Origin: Borborobacter arsenicus
GTDB lineage: Bacteria; Pseudomonadota; Alphaproteobacteria; Rhizobiales; Rhizobiaceae
Reading direction: 5' to 3'
NCBI RefSeq assembly: GCF_003934165.1
Contig: NZ_RKST01000017.1
Location: 57,231 to 121,230, forward strand
DNA length: 64,000 bases
The position numbers and the translations under genes were made by a program. The notes beneath the pieces are model-generated. The model was given only the letters and a program-made list of their open reading frames with translations. It was not told the DNA's origin and ran no database searches. Shown here piece after piece: positions 25,084 to 34,207 of the stretch (position 1 is its first letter; every line of letters begins with the position of its first letter).

Positions 25084-25937
25084 GCCTCGCTTCCTCCGCC
25101 GCACCATTGCCGCGCCCTACCGGCCTGTTCGATCTGCTGCGTCCCGGCGCGCGCGCCGCCTTCACGATCCTCGCTGTGTCGGCCGTGCTTCTCCTGTTTC
25201 TTGCACCGATCATCATCCTGGTGGTGACGTCGCTGCGACCAGGCTGGGGCGTCTACTATATCTATCGCGGGACCGAGTTCACGCTGGCCAACTATTTCGA
25301 GGTTTTCCAGCGAGGCGTGGTCATCAAGGCCTTCGTCAACTCGTTCGTGCTCTCGACAGTCGCCACGATCATCTCGCTCGGGGTGACCGTGACAAGTGGC
25401 TACATGCTGTCGCGCTTCAAGGGCTGGCTGCCGAAGACCTGGTTCACATCCATCTATGTGTTTCGCACGGTGCCTTACATTTCCTGGGTGCTGCCGCTCT
25501 ATGTGGTCAATCAGTCGCTCGGCCTTTACGATACCTTCACAGGCATCCTTGCAGCGCATGTCGCCGTGCATGTGTGCTTCTTTTCCTGGATCATGAAGGG
25601 ATTCTTCGATGGCATCGACCCTTCGATGGAGTATGCGGCGATGATCGACGGCTGCACCCGCTGGGGCGCGTTCCGGCGAGTGGCACTGCCAGCCGCAGGC
25701 CCTGCAATTGCCGCACTCGGCATCCTGTCCTGGCTATGGACGTGGAACGAGTTCCTTTTCGCACTGATCCTCACCGGCAATCGCACGCCCCTGCTCACCG
25801 TAACCATGGCGCAGTTCGTCACTGAACTCGGTACGGAGTGGAACCTGATGAGCGCGATGGCGGTAATGGCCATGATCCCCGCCATCATCATTACGCTGTT
25901 CGCCCAGAAATACGTGATCCAGGGCCTGCGCATCTGA
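25080..25937 (+). CDS. Sugar-type ABC transporter permease, MalG/UgpE family
   Basis: A 285-residue permease with six predicted membrane spans and the docking loop EYAAMIDGCTRWGAFRRVALPAAGP. The start ATG at 25080 overlaps the TGA of the preceding permease; the open frame upstream to 24894 is a shadow within that gene. Together the two permeases form the channel used by the binding protein at 22824 and the ATPase at 25962. Confidence 0.93.
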   Translation: MSLASSAAPLPRPTGLFDLLRPGARAAFTILAVSAVLLLFLAPIIILVVTSLRPGWGVYYIYRGTEFTLANYFEVFQRGVVIKAFVNSFVLSTVATIISLGVTVTSGYMLSRFKGWLPKTWFTSIYVFRTVPYISWVLPLYVVNQSLGLYDTFTGILAAHVAVHVCFFSWIMKGFFDGIDPSMEYAAMIDGCTRWGAFRRVALPAAGPAIAALGILSWLWTWNEFLFALILTGNRTPLLTVTMAQFVTELGTEWNLMSAMAVMAMIPAIIITLFAQKYVIQGLRI

Positions 25938-25961
25938 CGCGCCTTTACTCGGAGAATTGAT

Positions 25962-27053
25962 ATGGCTGAAGTCGTTTTGCGCGATGTCTGCAAACGCTAC
26001 GGTAATTACAACGCCGTCGACAACGTCAACCTGACTATTCGTGACAAGGAATTCGTCGTGCTCGTCGGCCCATCCGGCTGCGGCAAATCGACAACGCTAC
26101 GCATGATTGCCGGCCTGGAAGAAATTTCCGGCGGAACCATCGCCATCGGTGACCAGATCGTCAACGACCTGCCGCCGCGCGAGCGTGACATCGCCATGGT
26201 GTTCCAGAACTATGCGCTCTACCAGCACATGACAGTCTATGACAACCTGGCCTTCGGCCTGCGCAACCGGAAAGTGCCGGAGGATACGATCAAGGCCGAG
26301 ATCGACCGCGCGGTCGACATCCTCGGCCTGCGCGACCTGCTCAAGCGCAAGCCGCGCGAACTGTCCGGCGGCCAGCAGCAGCGTGTCGCTCTCGGCCGCT
26401 GCATTGTGCGGCATGCCAAGGTGTTCCTGTTCGACGAACCGCTGTCCAATCTCGACGCCAAGCTGCGGGCCCATATGCGTCTGGAACTCAAGCGCCTGCA
26501 CCGTCGCGTCGAGACCACGGCCGTCTACGTCACGCATGATCAGGTCGAAGCGATGACCCTCGGCGATCGAGTGGTCGTCATGAACAACAGCCGTATCGAG
26601 CAGGTCGGTACGCCATGGGAAATCTACGCGCACCCGCGCACCCGCTTCGTGGCGAGCTTCATCGGTTCTCCGGCGATGAACTTCCTCGATGGAAAGGTCC
26701 GGCGCAACGGCTCAGGTTTTTATGTCCAGGCGCCCGGTGGGACATTCCATGTTTCCGACCAGGGTTCGAGCGAACTGGCCGCACACGATGGGGGTGAGAT
26801 TATCGTGGGACTGCGCCCCGAGCATATAAGCCTGAGCGAAACCAGAACCGAGAATGCGCTGCACGGCCGCGTCGAACTGACGGAGCAGCTGGGCGCGGAG
26901 CAGTTGGTGGAAGTTATTGCCGAGGGGGCAAAAATCATGGTCTCGCGCGTCGATGCCGAGCGCGAGTTGAAGCCGGGCACGCCGGTCTATCTCACGGTAG
27001 AGCCCGGTCAGTTACGCTATTTCGATCGAATAACTGAAGAAAGACTGGTTTAA
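25962..27053 (+). CDS. Sugar-type ABC transporter ATP-binding protein, UgpC/MalK family
   Basis: A 363-residue ATPase with Walker A GPSGCGKST, signature LSGGQQQRVALGR, Walker B VFLFDEPLSNLDAKLR, switch His in YVTHDQ, and a C-terminal TOBE/OB domain of about 120 residues as in MalK, UgpC and MsmK. GGAG precedes the ATG. Last gene of the importer operon; it converges with the aldehyde dehydrogenase gene. Confidence 0.94.
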   Translation: MAEVVLRDVCKRYGNYNAVDNVNLTIRDKEFVVLVGPSGCGKSTTLRMIAGLEEISGGTIAIGDQIVNDLPPRERDIAMVFQNYALYQHMTVYDNLAFGLRNRKVPEDTIKAEIDRAVDILGLRDLLKRKPRELSGGQQQRVALGRCIVRHAKVFLFDEPLSNLDAKLRAHMRLELKRLHRRVETTAVYVTHDQVEAMTLGDRVVVMNNSRIEQVGTPWEIYAHPRTRFVASFIGSPAMNFLDGKVRRNGSGFYVQAPGGTFHVSDQGSSELAAHDGGEIIVGLRPEHISLSETRTENALHGRVELTEQLGAEQLVEVIAEGAKIMVSRVDAERELKPGTPVYLTVEPGQLRYFDRITEERLV

Positions 27054-27068
27054 ATCACCACCAGGGGT

Positions 27069-27094
27069 GCGACGCCAAAGCCTTGAGGCGTCGT
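27069..27094. terminator. Possible terminator hairpin between convergent genes
   Basis: CGACGCC - aaagccttga - GGCGTCG, a seven-bp stem with a ten-base loop, 16 bases after the ATPase stop and between convergent operons. There is no T run, so termination strength is doubtful. Confidence 0.35.
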
Positions 27095-27158
27095 AGCCGA
27101 GATCAAGCGGCAGGCCGGCCTCGTGGGGTCCGGCTTGCAGGGGATATGGCGATGGCCG

Positions 27159-28658
27159 TCAGGACACCCAGTGATCGCGAGCGCCAAGCGCGATGTGGAT
27201 CGACTTCACCTCCATATACTCCTCAACGCCATACATGCCGGTATCGCGGCCGATACCCGACTGTTTGAAGCCGCCGATCGGCATTTCGGGACCGCCGGTG
27301 ATGGTGGTGTTGATCCAGGTGCGCCCGGCCTGGATGCGCCGGATAGTGCCGAGCGCCTTGTCGAGATCGGAAGTCCAGACGCTTGCGGCAAGGCCGTAGG
27401 CATTGTCATTGGCGAGTTCGATCGCTTCTTCCCGCGTCTCGAAGGTGATCATCGCCAGAACCGGGCCGAAAATCTCCTCGCGAGCCACCACCATATGGTT
27501 GGTGACGTCGGCAAGCAGCGTCGGATGGATGAAGCGGCCGGCCTTGCTGGCCACGGACTCACCGCCACAGGCCAGGCGGGCGCCCTCCTCACTCCCCTTT
27601 CGGATATAGCCCAGGATCTTCTCATTGTGCGCTGCAGAGACGATGGCACCAAGCTGCGTGCGCGGATCGAGCGGATCGCCGATGCGCACCCGGGCAAACT
27701 TGTCTACCAGCAGTTTTTCGAACTCGGCGGCCACTGACTTCTCGACAATGAGCCGACTGCCGCTGACGCAGCACTGGCCGGCATTGTGGCATATGCCGAA
27801 CACCACACCATCGGCAGCATCGTCCAGATTGGCGTCGGCGAACACGACCTGCGGGCTCTTGCCGCCGAGCTCGAGCCCGACTTTCTTGAAGTTGCCGGCC
27901 GAAGCCAGCAGCGCATGACGGCCTACGGCCGTGGAGCCGGTGAACGACACCTGGTCGATGCCCATGTGTTCGGTCATCGCCTGGCCGATTTCCGGTCCGG
28001 TGCCGCTGACGACGTTGAAGACGCCCTCGGGAAGCCCGGCGTCAGTGAGGATCTCGGCCATGATCAGCGTGGTCGCCGAGGTCATTTCAGAGGGCTTGGC
28101 AACGATGGTGCAGCCTGCCGCCAGCATGAAGGGAATGCGCTCGGCCAGAATGAAGAACGGGAAGTTCCAGGGCGTGATGAGGCCGACGACACCGACCGGC
28201 TCGCGCGTGACGATGCCGAACAGCTTGTCACCAAGATTGTTGAAGCTGTCGCCGTGCAGGCAGCGGGCAGCGCCGGCGCCATATTCGTAGATGCCGGCGG
28301 CACCTTCGATCTCGGCGCGCGATTGCGAGATCGGCTTGCCGGTTTCCAGCGTCTCCCAATAAGCGAGTTCCTCGGCACGGGCGCGAATGCCGGCCGCCGC
28401 CTTGAGCAGCACGGTTGCCCGCTCCGCCCCTGAAATGCCGGACCAGACACGGCTGTCGAAGGTCTTGCGCGCCACGGCCACGGCATTGTCGAGGTCCTTG
28501 CGCGTACACAACGTTATACGCGTCACCGGCACGTCGTGACCTGGGCTCAGCCGCACCATGGTTTCGCGGCTGCCGGTCGCGATCCAGCGGCCTCCTACGT
28601 GAAACCCGAATTCCCGCGGTTGGGCCGGCAATGAAAGAGTGGGGCTTTTCGCGTCCAT
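27159..28658 (-). CDS. NAD(P)-dependent aldehyde dehydrogenase
   Basis: A 499-residue aldehyde dehydrogenase with all active-site elements: N165 in TPWNFP, general base E263 in LELGGKS, and catalytic C297 in GQCC. It oxidises an aldehyde to the acid in the cytoplasm. GGAG precedes the ATG. It is the last gene of the long minus-strand operon and follows two GMC-type alcohol oxidoreductases, so it most likely takes over the aldehyde they form. The acid would then be activated by the CoA transferase encoded at the head of the operon. Confidence 0.93.
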   Translation of the reverse strand: MDAKSPTLSLPAQPREFGFHVGGRWIATGSRETMVRLSPGHDVPVTRITLCTRKDLDNAVAVARKTFDSRVWSGISGAERATVLLKAAAGIRARAEELAYWETLETGKPISQSRAEIEGAAGIYEYGAGAARCLHGDSFNNLGDKLFGIVTREPVGVVGLITPWNFPFFILAERIPFMLAAGCTIVAKPSEMTSATTLIMAEILTDAGLPEGVFNVVSGTGPEIGQAMTEHMGIDQVSFTGSTAVGRHALLASAGNFKKVGLELGGKSPQVVFADANLDDAADGVVFGICHNAGQCCVSGSRLIVEKSVAAEFEKLLVDKFARVRIGDPLDPRTQLGAIVSAAHNEKILGYIRKGSEEGARLACGGESVASKAGRFIHPTLLADVTNHMVVAREEIFGPVLAMITFETREEAIELANDNAYGLAASVWTSDLDKALGTIRRIQAGRTWINTTITGGPEMPIGGFKQSGIGRDTGMYGVEEYMEVKSIHIALGARDHWVS

Positions 28659-28680
28659 CGTCTTTGCTCCTCAGCGTTTT

Positions 28681-28701
28681 GGCCGCTCGACCGGAGCGGC
28701 C
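28681..28701. other. Stem-loop between GMC and aldehyde dehydrogenase genes
   Basis: GGCCGCTC - gaccg - GAGCGGCC, eight perfect base pairs with a five-base loop in the 54-base gap. On the transcribed strand it is followed by AAAA rather than T residues, so it is not a typical terminator. Confidence 0.45.
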
Positions 28702-28712
28702 GATTGGTGCAC

Positions 28713-30311
28713 CTATATGTTTGCCTTGACCAGGTCGGCGCATTTTTCCGCCAGCGCCATGGTCGGCCCGTTGGTGTTGCCGCTGGGCAATTTCGGCATG
28801 ACCGAGGCATCAATAACTCTCAGCCGATCTATGCCGCGCACCCTGAGCTGCGGATCTACGACGGCGGCATCGTCGATGCCCATCTTGCAAGTGCCGACCG
28901 GGTGGTAGTCGCAGCAGGCATATTGGCGCGCATAGGCCATGATCTCTTCGTCCGACTGGGCTTCCGGTCCCGGCAGCCGCTCGCTGTCGATGAGATGGGA
29001 AATGGCGTTTTGCGACAGCACCTCGCGGATGATCCGGACCGACTTCAACGCCATGGCGCGGTCCTTCGCCTCGCCAAGATAGTTCGGGTCGATCAGCGGC
29101 TCATCGGCGGGATCGGCCGAACGCAGGCGCACCGTTCCACGGCTTTCCGGCCGCAGGAAGGTCGAATTGACGGTGAAGCCATGGCCAGGGATCGTCGTCT
29201 GGCCGCCGCGCACCACCGTGCCCGGCGCAACGTGGATCTGCAGGTCAGGCCGGGTTGCACCGTCGCTCTTGAAGAAGCCGCCACCCTCGACAATGACCGA
29301 AGCCGCAGGCCCGTTACGATAGAGCAGCCATTGAACGCCATGCGGGATCGAACGTGGAAACCTGTCATGGCCGTCATAGCTGATGCGCTGCTTCGTGCCG
29401 ACATGCACGTTGGTGCACAGATGATCCTGAAGGTTCCTGCCGACGCCGGCAAGATCATGCAGAGGCGCGATACCGAGTGCCTTCAATTCGTCGGCAGGCC
29501 CGATGCCGGACAGCATCAGCAGGCGCGGCGAGTTGATCGCGCCGCTTGCCACCAGCACCTCACGCCCGGCCCGCTCCATCCGCAGCGTGCGGCCGTTCGC
29601 CAGTTCGACCCCAACGGCGCGGCCGCTTTCGACGACGATGCGGACCACGCGCGCGCCGGTCCTCACCGTCAAATTACGGCGCGACCTTACAGGGTGCAGG
29701 TAGGAGACGGCAGCTGAGCGGCGGCGGCCATAGCGGCAGGTGACCTGATAGAGCCCGGCGCCATACGGCGTTTCACCGTTGAAATCGGCATTATAGGGCA
29801 AGCCATATTGCTGCACGGCCCGCACGAAAGCGCGGCTGATGGGGTGGGGCGAAATCTGGTCCGACACCCAGAGCGGCCCGCCCTCGCCGTGATAGCGGTC
29901 GGCCAATCGGTCATTGTCTTCCGATTTGCGGAAATAGGGCAGGATATCCTCGTAACTCCAGCCCGTATTGCCGAGTTCGGCCCAATGGTCGTAATCCTCC
30001 TTCTGGCAGCGAATGTAGATCATGGCATTGATCGAACTTGATCCGCCGAGCGTCTTGCCCTGCGGATACCAGATTTCGCGATTGTCGAGGTTCTTTTGCG
30101 GTACTGTGTGGAAACGCCAGTTGACGCCCGGGCCGAACAGCTTGCCGAGACCACCGGGGATGTGGATCATCGGGTTCCAGTCGCGGCTGCCCGCCTCTAG
30201 CAACAACACCCGCACGGACGGATCTTCGCTCAGCCGGTTGGCCAGTACGCAGCCGGCCGAGCCGGCGCCGACGATGATGTAGTCCCAGGCGTTTGTTTGC
30301 CGGCTTGCCAT
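28713..30311 (-). CDS. GMC-family alcohol oxidoreductase (FAD)
   Basis: A 532-residue glucose-methanol-choline oxidoreductase. FAD is bound by the N-terminal GAGSAGCVLANRLSED, the GMC signatures (KTLGGSSSINAMIYIR, SGAINSPRLLMLSGIGP) are present, and the C-terminal catalytic H in YHPVGTCKMG and N in SGNTNGPT are conserved. The start at 30311 lies one base from the stop of the hydratase; a longer frame to 30350 would run into it. The closest named class is choline or polyethylene-glycol dehydrogenase, but the substrate is not readable. It is a paralogue of the GMC protein at 31098. Confidence 0.93.
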   Translation of the reverse strand: MASRQTNAWDYIIVGAGSAGCVLANRLSEDPSVRVLLLEAGSRDWNPMIHIPGGLGKLFGPGVNWRFHTVPQKNLDNREIWYPQGKTLGGSSSINAMIYIRCQKEDYDHWAELGNTGWSYEDILPYFRKSEDNDRLADRYHGEGGPLWVSDQISPHPISRAFVRAVQQYGLPYNADFNGETPYGAGLYQVTCRYGRRRSAAVSYLHPVRSRRNLTVRTGARVVRIVVESGRAVGVELANGRTLRMERAGREVLVASGAINSPRLLMLSGIGPADELKALGIAPLHDLAGVGRNLQDHLCTNVHVGTKQRISYDGHDRFPRSIPHGVQWLLYRNGPAASVIVEGGGFFKSDGATRPDLQIHVAPGTVVRGGQTTIPGHGFTVNSTFLRPESRGTVRLRSADPADEPLIDPNYLGEAKDRAMALKSVRIIREVLSQNAISHLIDSERLPGPEAQSDEEIMAYARQYACCDYHPVGTCKMGIDDAAVVDPQLRVRGIDRLRVIDASVMPKLPSGNTNGPTMALAEKCADLVKANI

Positions 30312-30312
30312 G

Positions 30313-31101
30313 TCAACGGCCCTTGAAGCCGGGTTTGCGTTTCTCCGCAAAGGCGCGCAGCCCCTCGACGCGATCCTCGGTGTCGAAGGCCTCCACGGTG
30401 AGCCGGTGCTCCAACTTCAGCCCCTCCTCAAGCGGCAGGTTCGCCGCCGCGCGCACCGCCCGCTTGGCATAGGGCGTGATGGCGACCGACATCGCCGCGA
30501 TTTCGCCAGCGATTTCCAGCGCCCGTTCCATCAAGGCGCCGGGCGCAACCACCTCGCTGACCAGCCCCTTGCGCTCGGCAAGTGCTGCATCGACCATCAT
30601 ACCGGTCATCACCATCTGCATGGCAAAGGATTGTCCAACCAGGCGCGGCAGGCGCTGCGTGCCGCCATCGCCGGGAAACGAGCCGATGCGGATTTCCGGC
30701 GTCGCGAATTTGGCCGTGTCGCTGGCGACAAGGATGTCGCACAAAAGCGCCAGTTCCAGCCCGCCGCCCATGGCATAGCCGTTGACGGCGGCAATGAGCG
30801 GTTTTTTGAACGCTTCGATGCCCTTCCAGACCGACAGCCGTTCCGGGTCAGCGTAGGAGGCAACGCCGCGCGCCAGCATGTCGGAAATATCGGCGCCCGC
30901 GGCGAAGGCACGACCGGCGCCGGTCAGCACCACGCATCCTACCGACGGATCGGCTTCGGCCTCGCTAAGCCGATCGAGAAGCTGGCGCAGCAGTTCCTTC
31001 GATAGGGCGTTGAGCTTTTCAGGGCGGTTCAGCGTCAGCACGACAACGCCCGGACGGGCGTATTCGGCAATCACCAGTTCCGGCATATCGGCAACGGTCA
31101 T
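30313..31101 (-). CDS. Enoyl-CoA hydratase/isomerase family protein
   Basis: A 262-residue crotonase with both hydratase glutamates, E116 in GGGLEL and E136 in FATPE, and [11 protein letters not shown]. Starts at ATG 31101, overlapping the stop of the upstream GMC gene (ATGA); the frame open upstream to 31302 is a shadow in that gene. It sits between two GMC oxidoreductase genes and closely resembles the hydratase at 19167. Expected to hydrate an unsaturated acyl-CoA derived from the imported substrate. Confidence 0.93.
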   Translation of the reverse strand: MTVADMPELVIAEYARPGVVVLTLNRPEKLNALSKELLRQLLDRLSEAEADPSVGCVVLTGAGRAFAAGADISDMLARGVASYADPERLSVWKGIEAFKKPLIAAVNGYAMGGGLELALLCDILVASDTAKFATPEIRIGSFPGDGGTQRLPRLVGQSFAMQMVMTGMMVDAALAERKGLVSEVVAPGALMERALEIAGEIAAMSVAITPYAKRAVRAAANLPLEEGLKLEHRLTVEAFDTEDRVEGLRAFAEKRKPGFKGR

Positions 31102-32729
31102 GCGGCCTGTCCTTTGCGTGTCTCGATGCGGTTGCCGCGCAGGAAATCCGAGGCACGCTCGCCGATCATGATGGACGGCGCATTGGTATTGCCGGAGACG
31201 AGGCGCGGCATGATCGAGGAGTCGGCCACCATCAGGCCATCGACACCATGAACCCTCAGTTGCGGGTCGACAACTGCCATCTCGTCCAGGCCCATCTTGC
31301 ACGTGCCGACCGGATGATAGCCGGAGCGGGCCTCGCGCCGCACATAGGCCTCGTAGCCGGAACGCGTCGTCACTTCGGGACCAGGCATGAACCGGTCGGC
31401 GATGTATTTCGCTATTGCCGGCTGCGCCATGATCTCCTGCCCGATCTCAAGCGAAGCCACCGTGCGGTCGAGGTCGTAGCGCTCGGCGAGGAAATTCGGA
31501 TCGATGTTCGGCGCCGTTCGCGGATCAGCACTTTTCAGGGTCACCGACCCACGCGAGCGCGGATGCAGGAAATAGGCGTTCAGCGTGCAGCCATTGCCGG
31601 AGCAGTGGCCGTCGGTGACCGCCTCAATGCCGGTACCAGCGAGAAAATGGAACTGCAGGTCGGGTGCAAAGAGCCGCTTGCTCGTTGCCCAGAAGGCGCC
31701 GCCCTCCACCACCGTGGCGCTTACCGGCCCATTGCGGAAGGCGGCATACTGGATGCCCGCCCAAAGCTGGCGATGCGGCTTGCGATAGGCGTCGTAGCTG
31801 GTGATGCCTTTCAGATTGTACATCAGGAAGACATCGAGATGGTCATGCAGGTTCTGGCCGACGCCGGGCAGGTCGACCTTGACGTTAATGCCGTGGCTGG
31901 CGAGTTGGACCGCCGGCCCGATGCCGGACAACATCAGAAGCTTGGGCGAGTTGATCGCGCCGGCCGTCACGATCACCTGGGCATCGGCGTTCACTTCGAT
32001 TAGGCGGCCGTTTTCGATATATTCGACACCGGCAGCGCGACCATTCTTCAGCACAATGCGATGCACAAGTGCACCCGTGCGCACCGTCAGGTTCTCCCGC
32101 CCGCGCGCCCGGCCGAGATAGCCGACGGCGGCGCTGCAACGGCGGCCATTGCGGTTGGTCACCTGATAGAGGCCGCAGCCGCTCTGGCCGGCGCCGTTGA
32201 AGTCGGCATTGTAGGGCATGCCATATTCCTGGCAGGCCTGCACGAATACCCTGGACAGAGGATGCGTGTGGCGCTGGTCGGAAACGCCGAGCGGACCGTC
32301 GGTTCCGTGATAGGCGCCGGCCAGACGCTCATTGGCTTCCGAGCGCTTGAAATAGGGCAGCACCTCGCGATAGGACCAGCCGGGACAACCCATATCGACC
32401 CAGCCATCGTAATCCTCCGCGCTGCCGCGGATATAGACCTGAGCGTTGATGGAACTGCCCCCGCCCAGCACACGCGCCTGCGCATAAGCCGGCGTGATGC
32501 CTTCCTGCTGCTGTTGTGCGGCAAGCTCGAAACCCCAGGTCAGCGGACCCTTGGTGGTCTTGTAATAACAGACCGGCAAGTGGATGTAGGGACTGCGGTC
32601 GGCAGGGCCGGCTTCCAGCAGAAGCACCCTCCGCTCTGCGTCTTCGCTCAGCCGGCTGGCCAGCGCGCAGCCGGCTGAGCCGCCACCAACGATGACGTAA
32701 TCATAGGTTCTTGCCCCTGCCCCCGTCAT
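31098..32729 (-). CDS. GMC-family alcohol oxidoreductase (FAD)
   Basis: A 543-residue GMC oxidoreductase with GGGSAGCALASRLSED for FAD, RVLGGGSSINAQVYIR, SGAINSPKLLMLSGIGPA-type signature (here TAGAINSPKLL) and C-terminal H and N (YHPVGTCKMG, SGNTNAPS). The ATG at 32729 overlaps the stop of the MaoC gene (ATGA) and is preferred to ATG 32738. It resembles the GMC protein at 28713 along its length, yet differs enough to have its own substrate or stereochemical preference. Confidence 0.93.
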   Translation of the reverse strand: MTGAGARTYDYVIVGGGSAGCALASRLSEDAERRVLLLEAGPADRSPYIHLPVCYYKTTKGPLTWGFELAAQQQQEGITPAYAQARVLGGGSSINAQVYIRGSAEDYDGWVDMGCPGWSYREVLPYFKRSEANERLAGAYHGTDGPLGVSDQRHTHPLSRVFVQACQEYGMPYNADFNGAGQSGCGLYQVTNRNGRRCSAAVGYLGRARGRENLTVRTGALVHRIVLKNGRAAGVEYIENGRLIEVNADAQVIVTAGAINSPKLLMLSGIGPAVQLASHGINVKVDLPGVGQNLHDHLDVFLMYNLKGITSYDAYRKPHRQLWAGIQYAAFRNGPVSATVVEGGAFWATSKRLFAPDLQFHFLAGTGIEAVTDGHCSGNGCTLNAYFLHPRSRGSVTLKSADPRTAPNIDPNFLAERYDLDRTVASLEIGQEIMAQPAIAKYIADRFMPGPEVTTRSGYEAYVRREARSGYHPVGTCKMGLDEMAVVDPQLRVHGVDGLMVADSSIMPRLVSGNTNAPSIMIGERASDFLRGNRIETRKGQAA

Positions 32730-33157
32730 GAGACCCATTTCAGGATATGTTCGCCAACGCAGACCAGGTCGCCATTCTGGTTGGTGATGGTGATAGTCGA
32801 GCGCGTGCGCCGCCTTTCGACATCCACTTCCTTGACGGTGTAATGTAGCTTTAGCCGATCACCGATATAGACCGGCCTGATGTAGCGGATGCCGTCATAG
32901 CCGAGCGAAACCGGGGTCTCGGTCGCCCGCACGTTCGGCACCCGCTCCACGATCTCGGTCGAGCAGGCGGACATATAGGCGACCAGCATCGCCCCATGGG
33001 CGATGCGCCCCTTATAGGTGGACGCCGCCATCTCGCCCTCATCGACATGGTTGGGCGAATGGTCGCCGCTGAGGTCGGCAAAGGTGTTCACGGCTTGCTC
33101 GGTGACCTCGCGATCAAGGCTGACTTCGTCGCCGACCCTGAGATAGAAATCAGCCAT
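32726..33157 (-). CDS. MaoC-like hot-dog-fold dehydratase
   Basis: A 143-residue single-domain MaoC/(R)-specific enoyl-CoA hydratase protein. The catalytic segment FADLSGDHSPNHVDEGEMAA and the following RIAHGAML carry the conserved Asp and His of the hydratase-2 class. Such enzymes hydrate trans-2-enoyl-CoA to the (R)-3-hydroxy form, or dehydrate mesaconyl- or methylmalyl-type CoA esters. GGGGGAG precedes the ATG. Together with a crotonase in the same operon it gives two hydratases of opposite usual stereochemistry. Confidence 0.88.
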   Translation of the reverse strand: MADFYLRVGDEVSLDREVTEQAVNTFADLSGDHSPNHVDEGEMAASTYKGRIAHGAMLVAYMSACSTEIVERVPNVRATETPVSLGYDGIRYIRPVYIGDRLKLHYTVKEVDVERRRTRSTITITNQNGDLVCVGEHILKWVS

Positions 33158-33172
33158 TCGATACTCCCCCGA

Positions 33173-34135
33173 TCAGGCCGCGTATCTGTAGACAGAGGCC
33201 GGCGTCAGGCCCGCTTGCGTGGCAAGGCGCCTGATCTTCTCGATCTCTGCTGCGGAGGGCTTTACCAGCGGCGGGCGAACATGGGCCGACTTCATCTTGC
33301 CGAGGATGACCAGCAATTCCTTCATGCGGTTGTGCATATCGACCAGCGGATGGTCGTAGAACGCGCGCACCGTCGGGTAAATGCGGTCGTTGATCGCCTT
33401 GGCGGTGTTGAGGTCCCCGGCCTGTACCGCGCGGAACAGCGCGACCTGCAGATCGGCAATGACGCTGCCGGCACCGGAAAGCAGGCCGTCGCAGCCGAGC
33501 GCCAGCGAGCCGAGCAGCCATGAACTATGGGTGGTGAGTGTCTTGACCGGGTGGTCCAGCGCCTTCAGTTCGCGAATCTGGCGTTCATGCAGATTGCCAT
33601 CGCCGCACATGTCCTTGATCGCCCGGATCGCGGGGAACCGATGGCAGAGCTCAAGCAGGGTCGGCAGCGGATAGGCGAGATTGGAGCCGAGCGGATACTG
33701 GAACAGGATGATCGGCAGGTTCGAAGCATCGGTGATGCGGCGCAGGTGCTCATAGATCATCTCGGGCCGCATATGGCCACCAAGCGACAGAATATCGGGC
33801 GGGAAAACGAGCAGCGCATTGGCGCCCTCACGTTCGGCATCGGCTGCCATGCGGGCGGCTTCGAGGCTCGAATTGGTAAAGATGCCAACGACGGTAGGTA
33901 CGCGCTCCTGCAGCACATCCTTGGTGGTGACGATCGCCTGGTGCTGTTCGTCAAGCGTCAGCGCATGCACCTCGGCAGCATGGCCGTTGATGGTGATGGC
34001 GGCAATTCCTTCGACCGAGGCCACGTCGGCAAGGTGATCGCGATAGGCGCGTTCGTCCACGGCAAGATCGGCGTCGAACGGCATCAGTACGGCCGGGATA
34101 ACACCTTTTGGATCGAAATGCTTGGCCTGGGCCAC
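33173..34135 (-). CDS. DapA/NanA-family lyase or synthase
   Basis: A 320-residue TIM-barrel class I aldolase of the dihydrodipicolinate synthase family. The Schiff-base lysine K174 (AIKDMCGD) and the catalytic tyrosine Y147 (FQYPLGS) are in place. Family members condense or split pyruvate with an aldehyde, or decarboxylate and dehydrate keto-deoxy acids. The GG-T-x-E pocket of true DapA is replaced by NGHAAEV, so lysine synthesis is unlikely. GTG start at 34135 with AAGGAG upstream. It follows the binding-protein gene of the importer, which places it in the catabolic operon. Confidence 0.9.
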   Translation of the reverse strand: MAQAKHFDPKGVIPAVLMPFDADLAVDERAYRDHLADVASVEGIAAITINGHAAEVHALTLDEQHQAIVTTKDVLQERVPTVVGIFTNSSLEAARMAADAEREGANALLVFPPDILSLGGHMRPEMIYEHLRRITDASNLPIILFQYPLGSNLAYPLPTLLELCHRFPAIRAIKDMCGDGNLHERQIRELKALDHPVKTLTTHSSWLLGSLALGCDGLLSGAGSVIADLQVALFRAVQAGDLNTAKAINDRIYPTVRAFYDHPLVDMHNRMKELLVILGKMKSAHVRPPLVKPSAAEIEKIRRLATQAGLTPASVYRYAA

Positions 34136-34167
34136 GAGAGTTCTCCTTAAAAAATTGACTGGATGAA

Positions 34168-34194
34168 GCCACGCGGCCGATACGGCCGCGCGGC
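34168..34194 (-). other. Stem-loop after Rbs-type binding-protein gene
   Basis: CGCGGCCG - ata - CGGCCGCG, eight perfect pairs, extended by GCC/GGC outside one mismatch, 14 bases after the binding-protein stop. A T6 stretch follows about a dozen bases later on the minus strand, so partial termination is possible. Confidence 0.6.
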
Positions 34195-34207
34195 GGCTTT
34201 TGCCGGT

